A stretch of 64,000 nt of DNA from Cardiobacterium hominis (GCF_900637305.1 NZ_LR134365.1:1-64000); one strand, 5' to 3'. Positions 46,272 to 53,748 are shown, counted from the first letter of the stretch. Numbers and translations are program-made. Notes: generated from the sequence alone by a model not told the origin.

Positions 46272-46943
46272 ATGACCACCCCTACCCACCTCCCGCTCCT
46301 CGCCGTCTGGCTGGACAAGCTCCTCTCGGCGTTGGTGATTCTCCTGACCGGCGCGCACGCCCAGCCGCTGCCGCAACTGCGTGAACGCACCGCCGCCGGT
46401 CGCATCTATTACGCCAACCACAACAGCCACGGCGATTTCATGCTGATTTGGGTGTCGCTGCCGCGCGTTTTGCGCCGCCAGTTGCGCCCGGTCGCCGCCG
46501 CCGATTACTGGCTGAAATCGCCGCTGCGCCGCTTTATCGCGCTGAAAGTATTCAACATGGTGCTGGTCGCGCGGCAAAGCGGCGAGCCGCAGGCGGCGGT
46601 GCTGCAAATGGCGGAAGCCATCGACGGCGGCGCGGATTTGCTGATTTTTCCGGAAGGCACGCGCAACGCCAACGACAACGTCTTGCTGCAACCATTCAAA
46701 AGCGGGCTGTATCACTTGGCGATGGCGCGCCCGGAGTGCGAACTGCTGCCGGTGTGGATTCACAACATCCAGCGCGTGCTGCCCAAGGGCAAGCTGCTGC
46801 CGGTGCCGATGCTGTGCAGCGTGCGCTTCGGCCAGCCCTTCCGGGGCGGCGATTTCACGGAAAAAGAAGATTTTCTCGCCTTCGCCCAGGCGACGTTACT
46901 GGCGCAGCAACCCGTGCTGCGGCAAGAGGAGCGCGGTTTATGA
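46272..46943 (+). CDS. PlsC-type 1-acylglycerol-3-phosphate acyltransferase
   Basis: A 223-residue acyltransferase with the catalytic HX4D motif (NHNSHGD, His50/Asp55) and the substrate-binding LLIFPEGTRN. It transfers an acyl chain to lysophosphatidate or a similar acceptor at the inner membrane. The ATG at 46272 gives the normal family length. It overlaps the CdsA-like gene by 4 bp. The two together could make CDP-diacylglycerol, but the pair may be a specialised copy next to the main plsC and cdsA elsewhere. Confidence 0.85.
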   Translation: MTTPTHLPLLAVWLDKLLSALVILLTGAHAQPLPQLRERTAAGRIYYANHNSHGDFMLIWVSLPRVLRRQLRPVAAADYWLKSPLRRFIALKVFNMVLVARQSGEPQAAVLQMAEAIDGGADLLIFPEGTRNANDNVLLQPFKSGLYHLAMARPECELLPVWIHNIQRVLPKGKLLPVPMLCSVRFGQPFRGGDFTEKEDFLAFAQATLLAQQPVLRQEERGL

Positions 46944-47872
46944 ACGAACACCTCATCGCCTGGCTGTTTGCCAGCATCCTGCTGATTTTGCTCGCCGCCA
47001 GCGGCATCACGCATGCGCTCATCGCCCGCCGCGGCACCACGCCGACACTGCTGAACCTGCGCGCCCGCGTCCATGCTTGGTGGCTGATGTCGGCGGTACT
47101 CGCCGCCGCCTTTGCCGTCGGTCGCGGCGGCACGGTTTTCCTATTCTGGCTGGTGTCCTTCTTCGCCCTGCGCGAGTTTCTCTCGCTGGTTTACAGCCGC
47201 CGCAGCGATTACCGCGTGATGGTGCTGTGCTACTACGTCATCCTGCCGCTGCAATACTGGCTGATTTATCAAGGCAGCAGCGTGCTGTTCACCACCTTCA
47301 TCCCGGTCTATGCCTTCCTCTTCATGCCCATTGCTGCCTCGCTCTCCGGCGACAGCCGCTACTTCCTCGCGCGCGCGGCGACGGCGCAATGGGCGGTGAT
47401 GATTGCGGTGTACTGCATCTCGCATATCCCGGCGCTTTTGAACCTGCACATCCCCGGCTACCCGCACAACATCCTGCTGCCGCTCTTTCTCGTCGCGGTG
47501 GTGCAGGCGGGCGACGTGCTGCAATACATCTGGGGCAAACTCTTTGGCCGCAAGAAAATCATGCCGACGCTGTCGCCGTCGAAAACCGTCATCGGCACCG
47601 TCGGCGGCGTCTGTAGCGCGGCGCTGCTCGGCGGCGCGCTCTCTGCGATTACCCCGTTCACCGCGGCAGAAGCGGTTGCCATCGCCTTTATCGTCAACGT
47701 GATGGGCTTTTTCGGCGGCCTCGTCATGTCGGCCATCAAGCGCGACCGTGGCGTCAAGGACTGGGGACATCTCATCGAAGGCCACGGCGGCATGCTCGAC
47801 CGCATGGACTCGCTCTGCTTCGCCGCCCCCGTCTTCTTCCACTGCGTGCAGTATTTCTGGGCGGTGCCATGA
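46940..47872 (+). CDS. CdsA-like phosphatidate cytidylyltransferase
   Basis: A 310-residue polytopic membrane protein with the CDP-alcohol synthase signature spread over LSPSKTVIGTVGG and SAIKRDRGVKDWGHLIEGHGG followed by MLDRMDSL (catalytic Asp residues). It activates phosphatidate with CTP. Its start (ATGA overlap with the acyltransferase) gives eight or nine membrane helices. Frames starting earlier lie inside the acyltransferase gene. Confidence 0.85.
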   Translation: MNEHLIAWLFASILLILLAASGITHALIARRGTTPTLLNLRARVHAWWLMSAVLAAAFAVGRGGTVFLFWLVSFFALREFLSLVYSRRSDYRVMVLCYYVILPLQYWLIYQGSSVLFTTFIPVYAFLFMPIAASLSGDSRYFLARAATAQWAVMIAVYCISHIPALLNLHIPGYPHNILLPLFLVAVVQAGDVLQYIWGKLFGRKKIMPTLSPSKTVIGTVGGVCSAALLGGALSAITPFTAAEAVAIAFIVNVMGFFGGLVMSAIKRDRGVKDWGHLIEGHGGMLDRMDSLCFAAPVFFHCVQYFWAVP

Positions 47873-47921
47873 AAGACAAAACCGCCCGCACCATCACCGC
47901 ACACCCAACCCATACCGCCCC

Positions 47922-48545
47922 ATGACCCACAACGACCTCCAATCCCAAGCCTGGGCGTTTGCCGCCCTCTTTCTCGCCATAGACAGCGTGCGCGCGCTGG
48001 CAGAGCGCGGCGAAATCCGCAGCGAGGCCGAACTGACCCTCTTGCCCAGCCTACTCACCACCAACGCCGCCGACATCGCCGACTACTACGGCGACCCCAC
48101 GCCGCTTGCCCTGGGTCGCGACGCCTACCGCCGCACCTTCCAACAAAAAAACGACGAACAAAACCTGCGCTACAGCGCGCAAATCCTGCACGTCGAACGG
48201 CGTCTCGCAAAAAAAGCGGCGCTGATGGCCGTCCTCAAAGAACGCCTGCACGCCGCCGAACGCCAGGCCGAACACTATCCCGTAAACCACGACAACCTCA
48301 TCGCCAGCTTCGCCGCCACCTACCAGGAAACCGCGAGCAAAGCCGCCGGCCGCATCCTCATCAGCGGCGCACCGCAATGGCTGCGCCAGCCGGACATGGT
48401 GAACCGCATCCGCGCCCTGCTCCTCACCGGCGTACGCGCCGCCGCGCTGTGGCGCGCTTACGGCGGCAACCGCTGGCAGCTGCTCTTCGCCCGCGGCAGC
48501 TTTGACGAAGCCATGCACACGCTCGACTTCTACGCACAGCCATGA
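47922..48545 (+). CDS. hflD: High-frequency lysogenisation protein HflD
   Basis: A 207-residue helical protein matching HflD (YcfC) in length and in AWAFAALFLAIDSVRALAE, QAEHYPVNHDNLIASFA, PQWLRQPDMVNRIRALLL and GVRAAALWRAYGGNRWQLLF. HflD sits peripherally at the inner membrane and is known for its effect on lambda CII; its cellular role is unclear. It is a gammaproteobacterial family. It overlaps tadA by 4 bp. Confidence 0.9.
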   Translation: MTHNDLQSQAWAFAALFLAIDSVRALAERGEIRSEAELTLLPSLLTTNAADIADYYGDPTPLALGRDAYRRTFQQKNDEQNLRYSAQILHVERRLAKKAALMAVLKERLHAAERQAEHYPVNHDNLIASFAATYQETASKAAGRILISGAPQWLRQPDMVNRIRALLLTGVRAAALWRAYGGNRWQLLFARGSFDEAMHTLDFYAQP

Positions 48546-48997
48546 GCGACGAACACTACCTCCGCCTCGCCCTCGAACAGGCAGCGCTCGCCGAAGCCCT
48601 CGGCGAAGTGCCGATTGGCGCGATTCTCGTGGCAAACGGCGAAATCATTGCCAGCGCGCACAACCGCACCGTCTCCGACCACGACCCGACCGCACACGCC
48701 GAAATCCTCGCCCTGCGCGCGGGCGGGCAGGCGCTGGGCAACCACCGCATGCGCGGCGTGAGCCTCTATGTGACGCTCGAACCCTGCATCATGTGTACCG
48801 GCGCGCTCATCCAGGCACGCATTGACCGCCTTGTTTTCGGCGCTTACGACAGCCGCATCGGCGCCTGCGGCAGCGCTTTCGACCTCGCCCGCCACCGCCG
48901 CCTCAATCACCACATCCACGAAATCAAGGGCGGCGTACTGGAAGAGGCATGCCGCGAACAATTACAACGCTTCTTCCAACAAAAACGCCGGGAATAA
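48542..48997 (+). CDS. tadA: tRNA-specific adenosine deaminase TadA
   Basis: A 151-residue zinc deaminase that makes inosine at the wobble base of tRNA-Arg(ACG). Zinc/catalytic motifs are HAE (52-54) and PCIMC (Cys82, Cys85). The first residues (EHYLRLALEQAALAEALGE, VPIGAILV) and length are typical. Overlaps hflD by 4 bp. Confidence 0.95.
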   Translation: MSDEHYLRLALEQAALAEALGEVPIGAILVANGEIIASAHNRTVSDHDPTAHAEILALRAGGQALGNHRMRGVSLYVTLEPCIMCTGALIQARIDRLVFGAYDSRIGACGSAFDLARHRRLNHHIHEIKGGVLEEACREQLQRFFQQKRRE

Positions 48998-49012
48998 CCC
49001 CGGCGTTTTTTT
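48981..49012 (+). terminator. Intrinsic terminator after tadA
   Basis: AAAAACGCCGGG-AATA-ACCCCGGCGTTTTTTT; the left arm overlaps the last tadA codons. Confidence 0.9.
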
Positions 49013-49019
49013 GCCTTTC

Positions 49020-49277
49020 TTTAGAGCTTGTTGACGATTGAGACATCCCCCCTCCCCCGCAGGGCGAAGCCCACAGCGGGCGGGTACCCATGCAAAATGC
49101 GTCCGCATTTTGCATGGGGCCCGGGGGAGGGCTGGGGAGGGGGTGGGCGATATTGTTGATGAATCGAAATTCCGGTTTTTCAATTGATTGCTGCCCTCAC
49201 CCCACCCCCTCTCCCAAAGGGACAAGCATTGCTCGCGTAGCGAGAGAGGGGCTTATTCGCTGAAATGCAAACAGCCC
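49020..49277. repeat. REP-like intergenic repeats with a perfect palindrome
   Basis: The stretch holds a perfect 15-bp stem with a 2-base loop at 49087-49118 (arms CCCATGCAAAATGCG) within C- and G-rich tracts, then an element (about 49195-49272) with GGGACAAGCATTGCTCGCGT that recurs in the opposite orientation at 61200-61345. No gene is seen. It may terminate the minus-strand RNA-repair operon. Confidence 0.75.
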
Positions 49278-49937
49278 CTAGCGATAATTCAGCCGCAACA
49301 ATTCCGCCCAAATTTCCTCTTTCGCGGCTTCTGCCGTAGCCGCGCTAGCGGTAATTGCCGCCTCTCCAAAATACTCAACCTTCGGCAAGCGCTCTAAAAA
49401 TCCCTCAATATCCGGCGGGGTGAGAAAGCGTCCATGCAAATCATAGCCCACATTGAGCAATCGCCCCGGAATCTTCGCCATGCGGTCATGCAAATGGCCA
49501 TAAAGATGATACCAGCCTTTATGGCAGCCGTCCCATTCCTGAATCGGGTAATGAAAGAGAATGAGCGGCTCGCTGAGCATTTCCAGATGCAGTTTCAGAT
49601 AATGCTGCATGGATGACAGCATGGGATTGCCATCATCCTTTTTCGTAGTGAGGAAATATTTGCTGTTGCGCATGATGACATTATCATGATTGCCGAAAAT
49701 CAAATGATGCTGGCCGTTTAAGCGGCGCATCACCTTGGCAATGGCAGGTACGTCGCGCGCAAAGGAAATATCGCCGAGGTTATAGACAATATCTTCCGGT
49801 TGAACCGTCGCATTCCAGTAGGCAATCAGCGCCTCGTTCATCTCGTCCACATTCGTATGCGGGCGGAATTGCGGGCAGAATTTGGCGATATTGTGATGCG
49901 AAAAATGCAGGTCGGAGGTGAAATAAATTTGGCACAT
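49278..49937 (-). CDS. Calcineurin-like metallophosphoesterase of the RNA-repair operon
   Basis: A 219-residue protein with all five metallophosphoesterase motifs: SDLHF, NLGDIS, GNHD, FHYP and GHLHD. Small stand-alone enzymes of this type act on phosphomonoesters or cyclic phosphates. It starts 3 bp after the kinase-ligase gene with GGAG six bases ahead, so it is surely co-expressed. In this setting it most likely removes a 2',3'-cyclic phosphate or 2'/3'-phosphate from broken RNA ends so the ligase has a free 3'-OH (inference). The C-terminal Ala-rich helix is unusual. Confidence 0.85.
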   Translation of the reverse strand: MCQIYFTSDLHFSHHNIAKFCPQFRPHTNVDEMNEALIAYWNATVQPEDIVYNLGDISFARDVPAIAKVMRRLNGQHHLIFGNHDNVIMRNSKYFLTTKKDDGNPMLSSMQHYLKLHLEMLSEPLILFHYPIQEWDGCHKGWYHLYGHLHDRMAKIPGRLLNVGYDLHGRFLTPPDIEGFLERLPKVEYFGEAAITASAATAEAAKEEIWAELLRLNYR

Positions 49938-49940
49938 GTT

Positions 49941-51425
49941 TTACTCCATCATGTGTTCCAGATAATGCTGGATGAAAGCGATTTTTTCTTGCTCATTGAG
50001 CGTGCTGAAAGTATCACGCTGCTCGCGGATATAATCCACCAGCGGATAGTATTCTTCATCCAGATGCTTTTTGTCCAGCTTGCGTCCCAGATTGCTTTCA
50101 TTGCTGCGGCCAAAGAATTTGGAAACCAGATAATACGGTGATTTCATTTTGCACAGCGTTTCTTTCGTTTCCGCATCAAAGACCATAAAGCCTTCGTGTT
50201 TGACCGTTTTCAGCAGCGCTTTCAGCTCGCCAAAGCGGATATTTTCCAGCAACGGCGGACGCTGCAGGCCATATTCGGCGGTGATTTTATCCACCTCGTC
50301 TTCGCGGAATTGGCGGCCGCTGGCAACTTCTATAATACCAATCAGCGTTTCGCCCAATTGCTCCTGGATAATATGCACGTCGCTCGCATCAGTAATTTCA
50401 AAGAGGAAGGTATGGTTCGGGTATGCCTTGAAAAGCGCTTCATAGGGGCGGCAATGCCTTTCCACCATTTTGGCGAAATCGCTATCGATTGAGCCGGTGG
50501 TGGAATAAATCACCTGATGGTTAAACGCTGCCGCATGGCTTGGATGCTGCGGCGGCAATTCAACGTAGGTGCAGCAGCCGAGGAAGCCGTTAATTTTTAC
50601 CACCGCATCGACGCGCTGCTCGTCGCTGAGATGCAGCGGGTATTTGCTGTCTTTGGCGATGCGCTCGGAGTAATTAAATTGCTTTTTGAAGGGGCGGACG
50701 ATAATACGGTTGTGCTTATCTATGATTAGCCCGCGCATTTCCCGTAGTGCCTCATCGAAACGGTTTTCGTAGAAAACACTGCGCTTGTATTTCAGCACGG
50801 ATAATTCCGGATAGCGCTTGCTGATTTTTGCCACGAAATCGCGCCGCCCCAAGCGCAGGTATTTTTCCGTTACCCAGGTTTGCTGCGCCTCATCGTAATC
50901 CAGTTCGTGCTGTTTGAATTGCTGCATTTCTTCAATCAGTTTTGCGGTTTCCGTATTCATTGGTTGTATTGCCTCCACATGGATTTCTTCGCGCAGGCGG
51001 TTGTTATTCAATTTGATATAGGCGGCGAGTACGTCCGCTTCTTTCACGCCGTGGTGATTGGGGTAGAAGTTATGCAGGCGATAGACTTCCACTGCCAAGC
51101 CGTGTTTGCGCGCCTGTTGCATCAGGTGAATGCAGGCGGAGCCTTTTTGGTTGGTGTTGGAATTGATGATGAGCATTGGCTGCTGCGGGTTTTGTTTTGC
51201 CCGCTTGCAGGCGTTTAACATCATCGTCTGCCCTTTGCGTTGCGCCTGCTCGATGCCTTCGACGGTGAATTGGTAATTGCCGTTTTCATCGGTCATCAAC
51301 AAATCATTTTCGATGTGGACGATTTCCGCATCGGGGTATTGTTCTTGGAAGGCTTTGATTTTTTCTTGCGCGAAGGTGCTTTTACCAGAGCCTTGATGGC
51401 CGCGCAGGAGAATAAATTTTTGCAT
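49941..51425 (-). CDS. Polynucleotide kinase-RNA ligase fusion (Rnl1-like)
   Basis: A 494-residue two-domain protein. Residues about 1-165 are a P-loop kinase (GHQGSGKST at 9-17). Residues about 190-494 are an ATP-dependent RNA ligase with nucleotidyltransferase motifs: VVKING (adenylated Lys277), FLFEITD (motif III), EGFMVFD (motif IV) and CKMKSPYY (motif V), with MRGLIID upstream as in the T4 Rnl1 group. Such enzymes phosphorylate 5'-OH ends and seal them to 3'-OH ends, as T4 does for cut tRNA. No 3'-phosphatase domain is evident; the next gene may supply that step. Starts 46 bp after rsr with AAGGA before the ATG. Confidence 0.9.
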   Translation of the reverse strand: MQKFILLRGHQGSGKSTFAQEKIKAFQEQYPDAEIVHIENDLLMTDENGNYQFTVEGIEQAQRKGQTMMLNACKRAKQNPQQPMLIINSNTNQKGSACIHLMQQARKHGLAVEVYRLHNFYPNHHGVKEADVLAAYIKLNNNRLREEIHVEAIQPMNTETAKLIEEMQQFKQHELDYDEAQQTWVTEKYLRLGRRDFVAKISKRYPELSVLKYKRSVFYENRFDEALREMRGLIIDKHNRIIVRPFKKQFNYSERIAKDSKYPLHLSDEQRVDAVVKINGFLGCCTYVELPPQHPSHAAAFNHQVIYSTTGSIDSDFAKMVERHCRPYEALFKAYPNHTFLFEITDASDVHIIQEQLGETLIGIIEVASGRQFREDEVDKITAEYGLQRPPLLENIRFGELKALLKTVKHEGFMVFDAETKETLCKMKSPYYLVSKFFGRSNESNLGRKLDKKHLDEEYYPLVDYIREQRDTFSTLNEQEKIAFIQHYLEHMME

Positions 51426-51471
51426 GGTTATTCCTTGGTATTTGTGCCGCCGCTATTAAGCGGCGGGCTTT

Positions 51472-53028
51472 TTAAGCGGCTTTTTCCGCAATCCGGATTT
51501 GGTTGATGGTGTCCACCCAGAAATCCGCGCTGTGATTTTGCGCGGCGAAGGCACCGAGCAGGTGAAATACCTGGTCGGAGAAGCCGCCGATATTCAGGAT
51601 ATCGTGGCGATTGCGCGCCTGCACGGTCGCATAAGGCTGGATATCGAGGCAGACCAGTTTTGCCTGCGGATTGCGTTGCTTGATTTTGTCCCATTCGGCG
51701 AGCATCGCGCTTTTGTCGCCGCGTGCCACATCCGCCCACGATTCGTTGTCAGATATCATCAGCAGCAAATCGACCGGCGCTTTTTCGCGGTTCAGCCATG
51801 CCAGCGGCGCGCTGCACGCGGTACCGCCGCCGCAAAGCTCCGCCATTTTCTGCGCGTTGGTCATGATGCTGTCGCGCGGGTTGAGCCGGATTTTGGCAAC
51901 CTGCATTTCAAACGGCAGCACGTGCGCCTGCGGGTTGTGACGCAGCACGGCAGCGCTCAGGAGCGCGGCGACGTCCACGCAGCGCGTCGCCGTGGTCGCC
52001 CCTTGGCGGAAGCCGGATACCGGGCTGTTCATCGAGCCGGAAACGTCCGGGCAGACGACGATGTGACCCGCGAGACGCGGCACGTTCTGCACCGCGATTT
52101 CCATCGCGTCTTGCAGCGCTTCGCGGATGGCATGCGGCATGGCGTCGCCGGTCGCTTGGTAGGCGGTCAGCAGTTGGTATGGCATGACGCGCGCCTTGGC
52201 AATGGCGTTCTTGTCGGCGAGTTTGGCGGCGACGTGGCGCACGATGCCTTCGTCGTTGAAAAGGCCGTGGCGGGCGAAGGTGTTGAGGCTTTGCCGCACT
52301 TGCTGCCATGAGCCGTTGCGCGCGATTTGCGCCCAGGCGGCGCTGTCCAGCTCCAGCGCGGTCAGCATTTGGAAAGGCACGTCCGGCAGTTCGCCACGGC
52401 GCCCGCTTTTGTAGTCTTCAAAAGCGCGGGTCAGTGGCGGCAACGCGCTGTATTCATACGGCTTGCCGATTAACCAGGCAAACCAGGCGGCGCGCCACGC
52501 TTCGCGCGGTTTCGGATGTACCATTTTCACCACATCGGCCAGCGAGGGCTTATTGCCAATTGCCGCTTGCAATAATTGTTTTTCATTAGCAGAAAGCAGC
52601 CATTGTTGCATCAGTTTTTTCGGGCGCGTGCCGAATGATTTGCGTCCGGTTACGCCACTGCGTACCATTTGCGCGAAATTGCGCAGCATTTTACCGTTAT
52701 CAATAACCTGGTTAAATATTTGCGCGCATAGGGCAACATCGTGTTCGGCAAGTATTGCCAGCAATAATGCGGGCATGTCTTTCATATAGCCGCGTTCGCG
52801 GGCGTAGATTGCCGTTTTTGCGATAAAAAGCGGTTCTATTTTTTGCGCGATATTTAATATTTTTTCCAGTTGGGTTTCGGCAGACGCATAGAAAGTATCA
52901 TTAAAGCAGCCGGTCGCGGCGAGTTGCGCCAGTTGCTGTTCGGGAGAAAGCGCATAAGCGCGGCCACCGGCTTCGTTACGGGTATCGGTTTTGTTTTTTG
53001 CAGATGAAAAGATATTGAAATTAGCCAT
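51472..53028 (-). CDS. rsr: Ro60/TROVE protein Rsr
   Basis: A 518-residue ring-forming RNA-binding protein. An N-terminal TROVE HEAT-repeat ring (PEQQLAQLAATGCFNDTFYA, then AIYARERGYMKDMPALLLAI) is followed by a von Willebrand A domain with the MIDAS motif PDVSGSMN at about residue 325. Ro proteins bind Y RNAs and the ends of misfolded or broken RNAs and hand them to nucleases or repair enzymes. ATG at 53028 is chosen because AGGAG lies seven bases ahead; a longer frame to 53226 runs through the Y-RNA-like units and is not protein-like. It is the first protein gene of the operon. Confidence 0.92.
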   Translation of the reverse strand: MANFNIFSSAKNKTDTRNEAGGRAYALSPEQQLAQLAATGCFNDTFYASAETQLEKILNIAQKIEPLFIAKTAIYARERGYMKDMPALLLAILAEHDVALCAQIFNQVIDNGKMLRNFAQMVRSGVTGRKSFGTRPKKLMQQWLLSANEKQLLQAAIGNKPSLADVVKMVHPKPREAWRAAWFAWLIGKPYEYSALPPLTRAFEDYKSGRRGELPDVPFQMLTALELDSAAWAQIARNGSWQQVRQSLNTFARHGLFNDEGIVRHVAAKLADKNAIAKARVMPYQLLTAYQATGDAMPHAIREALQDAMEIAVQNVPRLAGHIVVCPDVSGSMNSPVSGFRQGATTATRCVDVAALLSAAVLRHNPQAHVLPFEMQVAKIRLNPRDSIMTNAQKMAELCGGGTACSAPLAWLNREKAPVDLLLMISDNESWADVARGDKSAMLAEWDKIKQRNPQAKLVCLDIQPYATVQARNRHDILNIGGFSDQVFHLLGAFAAQNHSADFWVDTINQIRIAEKAA

Positions 53029-53063
53029 GATTTTTCTCCTTAAATAAAGTGGCGACCAGTAAT

Positions 53064-53099
53064 GACAAGATAGATAACGTGGGTGGTTGTAATCCTGCC
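53064..53099 (-). ncRNA. Minimal Y-RNA-like hairpin (unit 5)
   Basis: On the minus strand GGCAGGAU (53099-53092) pairs with AUCUUGUC (53071-53064), eight pairs including two G-U, enclosing a 20-base loop that opens with UACA. Same basal stem pattern and UACA box as units 1-4, but without a tRNA-like module. It lies 36 bp before the rsr start, in the leader. Confidence 0.55.
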
Positions 53100-53129
53100 G
53101 GCATTCGCCCAAAACGAATGACAAGTAAA

Positions 53130-53166
53130 GGCAAGATTGGTGCAATCTTTGAGATGTAATCCTGCC
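53130..53166 (-). ncRNA. Minimal Y-RNA-like hairpin (unit 4)
   Basis: GGCAGGAU (53166-53159) pairs with AUCUUGCC (53137-53130), eight pairs with one G-U, closing a 21-base loop beginning UACA. The loop can also pair internally (AGAUUG). The difference from unit 5 (GCC against GUC) keeps the stem, which argues for selection on the fold. Confidence 0.6.
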
Positions 53167-53224
53167 CGCATTCATTCGTAAAACGGTTGCGGCGCGGCGG
53201 TAAAAACCACCGCACCAGAAATTC

Positions 53225-53246
53225 AAAAACCCGACAACGAGGGTTT
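53225..53246 (-). terminator. Hairpin after the third tRNA-like unit
   Basis: On the minus strand AAACCC-UCGUUGUC-GGGUUUUU. The words ACCCTCGTTG and AACCCTGGTTG also follow units 1 and 2, without the G arm. It may be a partial terminator that sets Y RNA against rsr mRNA levels, or a processing signal. Confidence 0.55.
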
Positions 53247-53341
53247 GAAGAAATAAACAGTCATCGTCTTGCCCGTTAGACTATCCTGCAAGGCAGGAGC
53301 AGGATTCGAACCTGCATTTACGACCCCCATGTAATTCCTTC
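53247..53341 (-). ncRNA. Y-RNA-like unit 3 with tRNA-like module
   Basis: Order on the minus strand: basal stem GAAGGAAU (53341-53334), UACA, T-arm GCAGG-UUCGAAU-CCUGC (53315-53299), acceptor 3' strand (53298-53292) folding back on GCAGGA (53289-53284), D-arm GUCU-AACGGGCA-AGAC (about 53281-53266), basal stem AUUUCUUC (53254-53247). The order T-arm, acceptor, D-arm is that of a circularly permuted tRNA opened at the anticodon. No anticodon arm is present. Confidence 0.8.
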
Positions 53342-53372
53342 CGCATTTGCCGGGGTGCAGGCAACCAGGGTT

Positions 53373-53474
53373 GGAGAAACGTTTTCGTGCTCTACCGCTG
53401 AGCTACCCTGCCGTCGAGTGGCAGAGGCGGGACTCGAACCCGCGACCACGAGCTTAAGAGGCTGTAGTTCCTCC
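53373..53474 (-). ncRNA. Y-RNA-like unit 2 with tRNA-like module
   Basis: Basal stem GGAGGAAC (53474-53467) pairs with GUUUCUCC (53380-53373). Inside: UACA, T-arm GCGGG-UUCGAGU-CCCGC (53443-53427), acceptor 3' strand CUCUGCC (53426-53420), a 7-base loop, acceptor 5' strand GGCAGGG (53412-53406) and D-arm GCUC-AGCGGUA-GAGC (about 53403-53389). A further helix UCGU/ACGA sits where the anticodon stem would start. Conserved T- and D-loop bases suggest a true tRNA-like elbow. Confidence 0.8.
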
Positions 53475-53513
53475 GGCATTTGCCCACAAGCGGCGCATCA
53501 CACCAACGAGGGT

Positions 53514-53604
53514 GCAGGAAATGCTCACATACTCTACCTGGCTGAGTTACCTGCCGGAGAACCGGCAGGGCGGGACTCGAACCCGCGACCCTGTAATTCC
53601 CTGC
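53514..53604 (-). ncRNA. Y-RNA-like unit 1 with tRNA-like module
   Basis: Basal stem GCAGGGAAU (53604-53596) pairs with AUUUCCUGC (53522-53514), nine pairs. Inside: UACA, T-arm GCGGG-UUCGAGU-CCCGC (53586-53570), a perfect 8-bp acceptor hairpin CCUGCCGG-UUCU-CCGGCAGG (53569-53550) and D-arm ACUC-AGCCAGGUA-GAGU (53547-53531). It is preceded by a leader (53605-53652) with small hairpins (TGCAAG/CTTGCA and GCGGA/TCCGC). Confidence 0.8.
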
Positions 53605-53662
53605 GCATTTGGTGCATTGCGGAAATCCGCTACAAGCTGCAAGCAACTTGCACTAACCCTAT

Positions 53663-53679
53663 TGCCCGAAGCGCGCCAA
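53663..53679 (-). promoter_or_regulatory. Candidate sigma-54 promoter of the Y-RNA/rsr operon
   Basis: Minus strand TTGGCGCGCTTCGGGCA has GG and GC exactly ten bases apart as sigma-54 requires, and a -24 box TTGGCGCG close to consensus TTGGCACG; the -12 box GGGCA is weaker than TTGCA. Transcription would start near 53652, just before unit 1. RtcR, encoded nearby, is a sigma-54 activator. Confidence 0.6.
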
Positions 53680-53748
53680 CTGCATGAGTGCCACGAAAAG
53701 AATTTCACAACACAATAAAAAAAAAGAAAAAAAACCTGACCAGCCATT

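Noticed and set aside
53029-53226. N-terminal extension of Rsr by 66 residues
   Set aside because: The extension covers the hairpin units 4 and 5 and part of the leader; the ATG at 53028 has a proper ribosome-binding site and begins the conserved protein.
53266-53586. Three ordinary tRNA genes on the minus strand (D-arm and T-arm sequences are convincing)
   Set aside because: No anticodon arm lies between D-arm and T-arm; about 50 bases of other sequence are there instead, no CCA end is seen, and the units sit in front of rsr. Y-RNA-like modules explain the pattern better.
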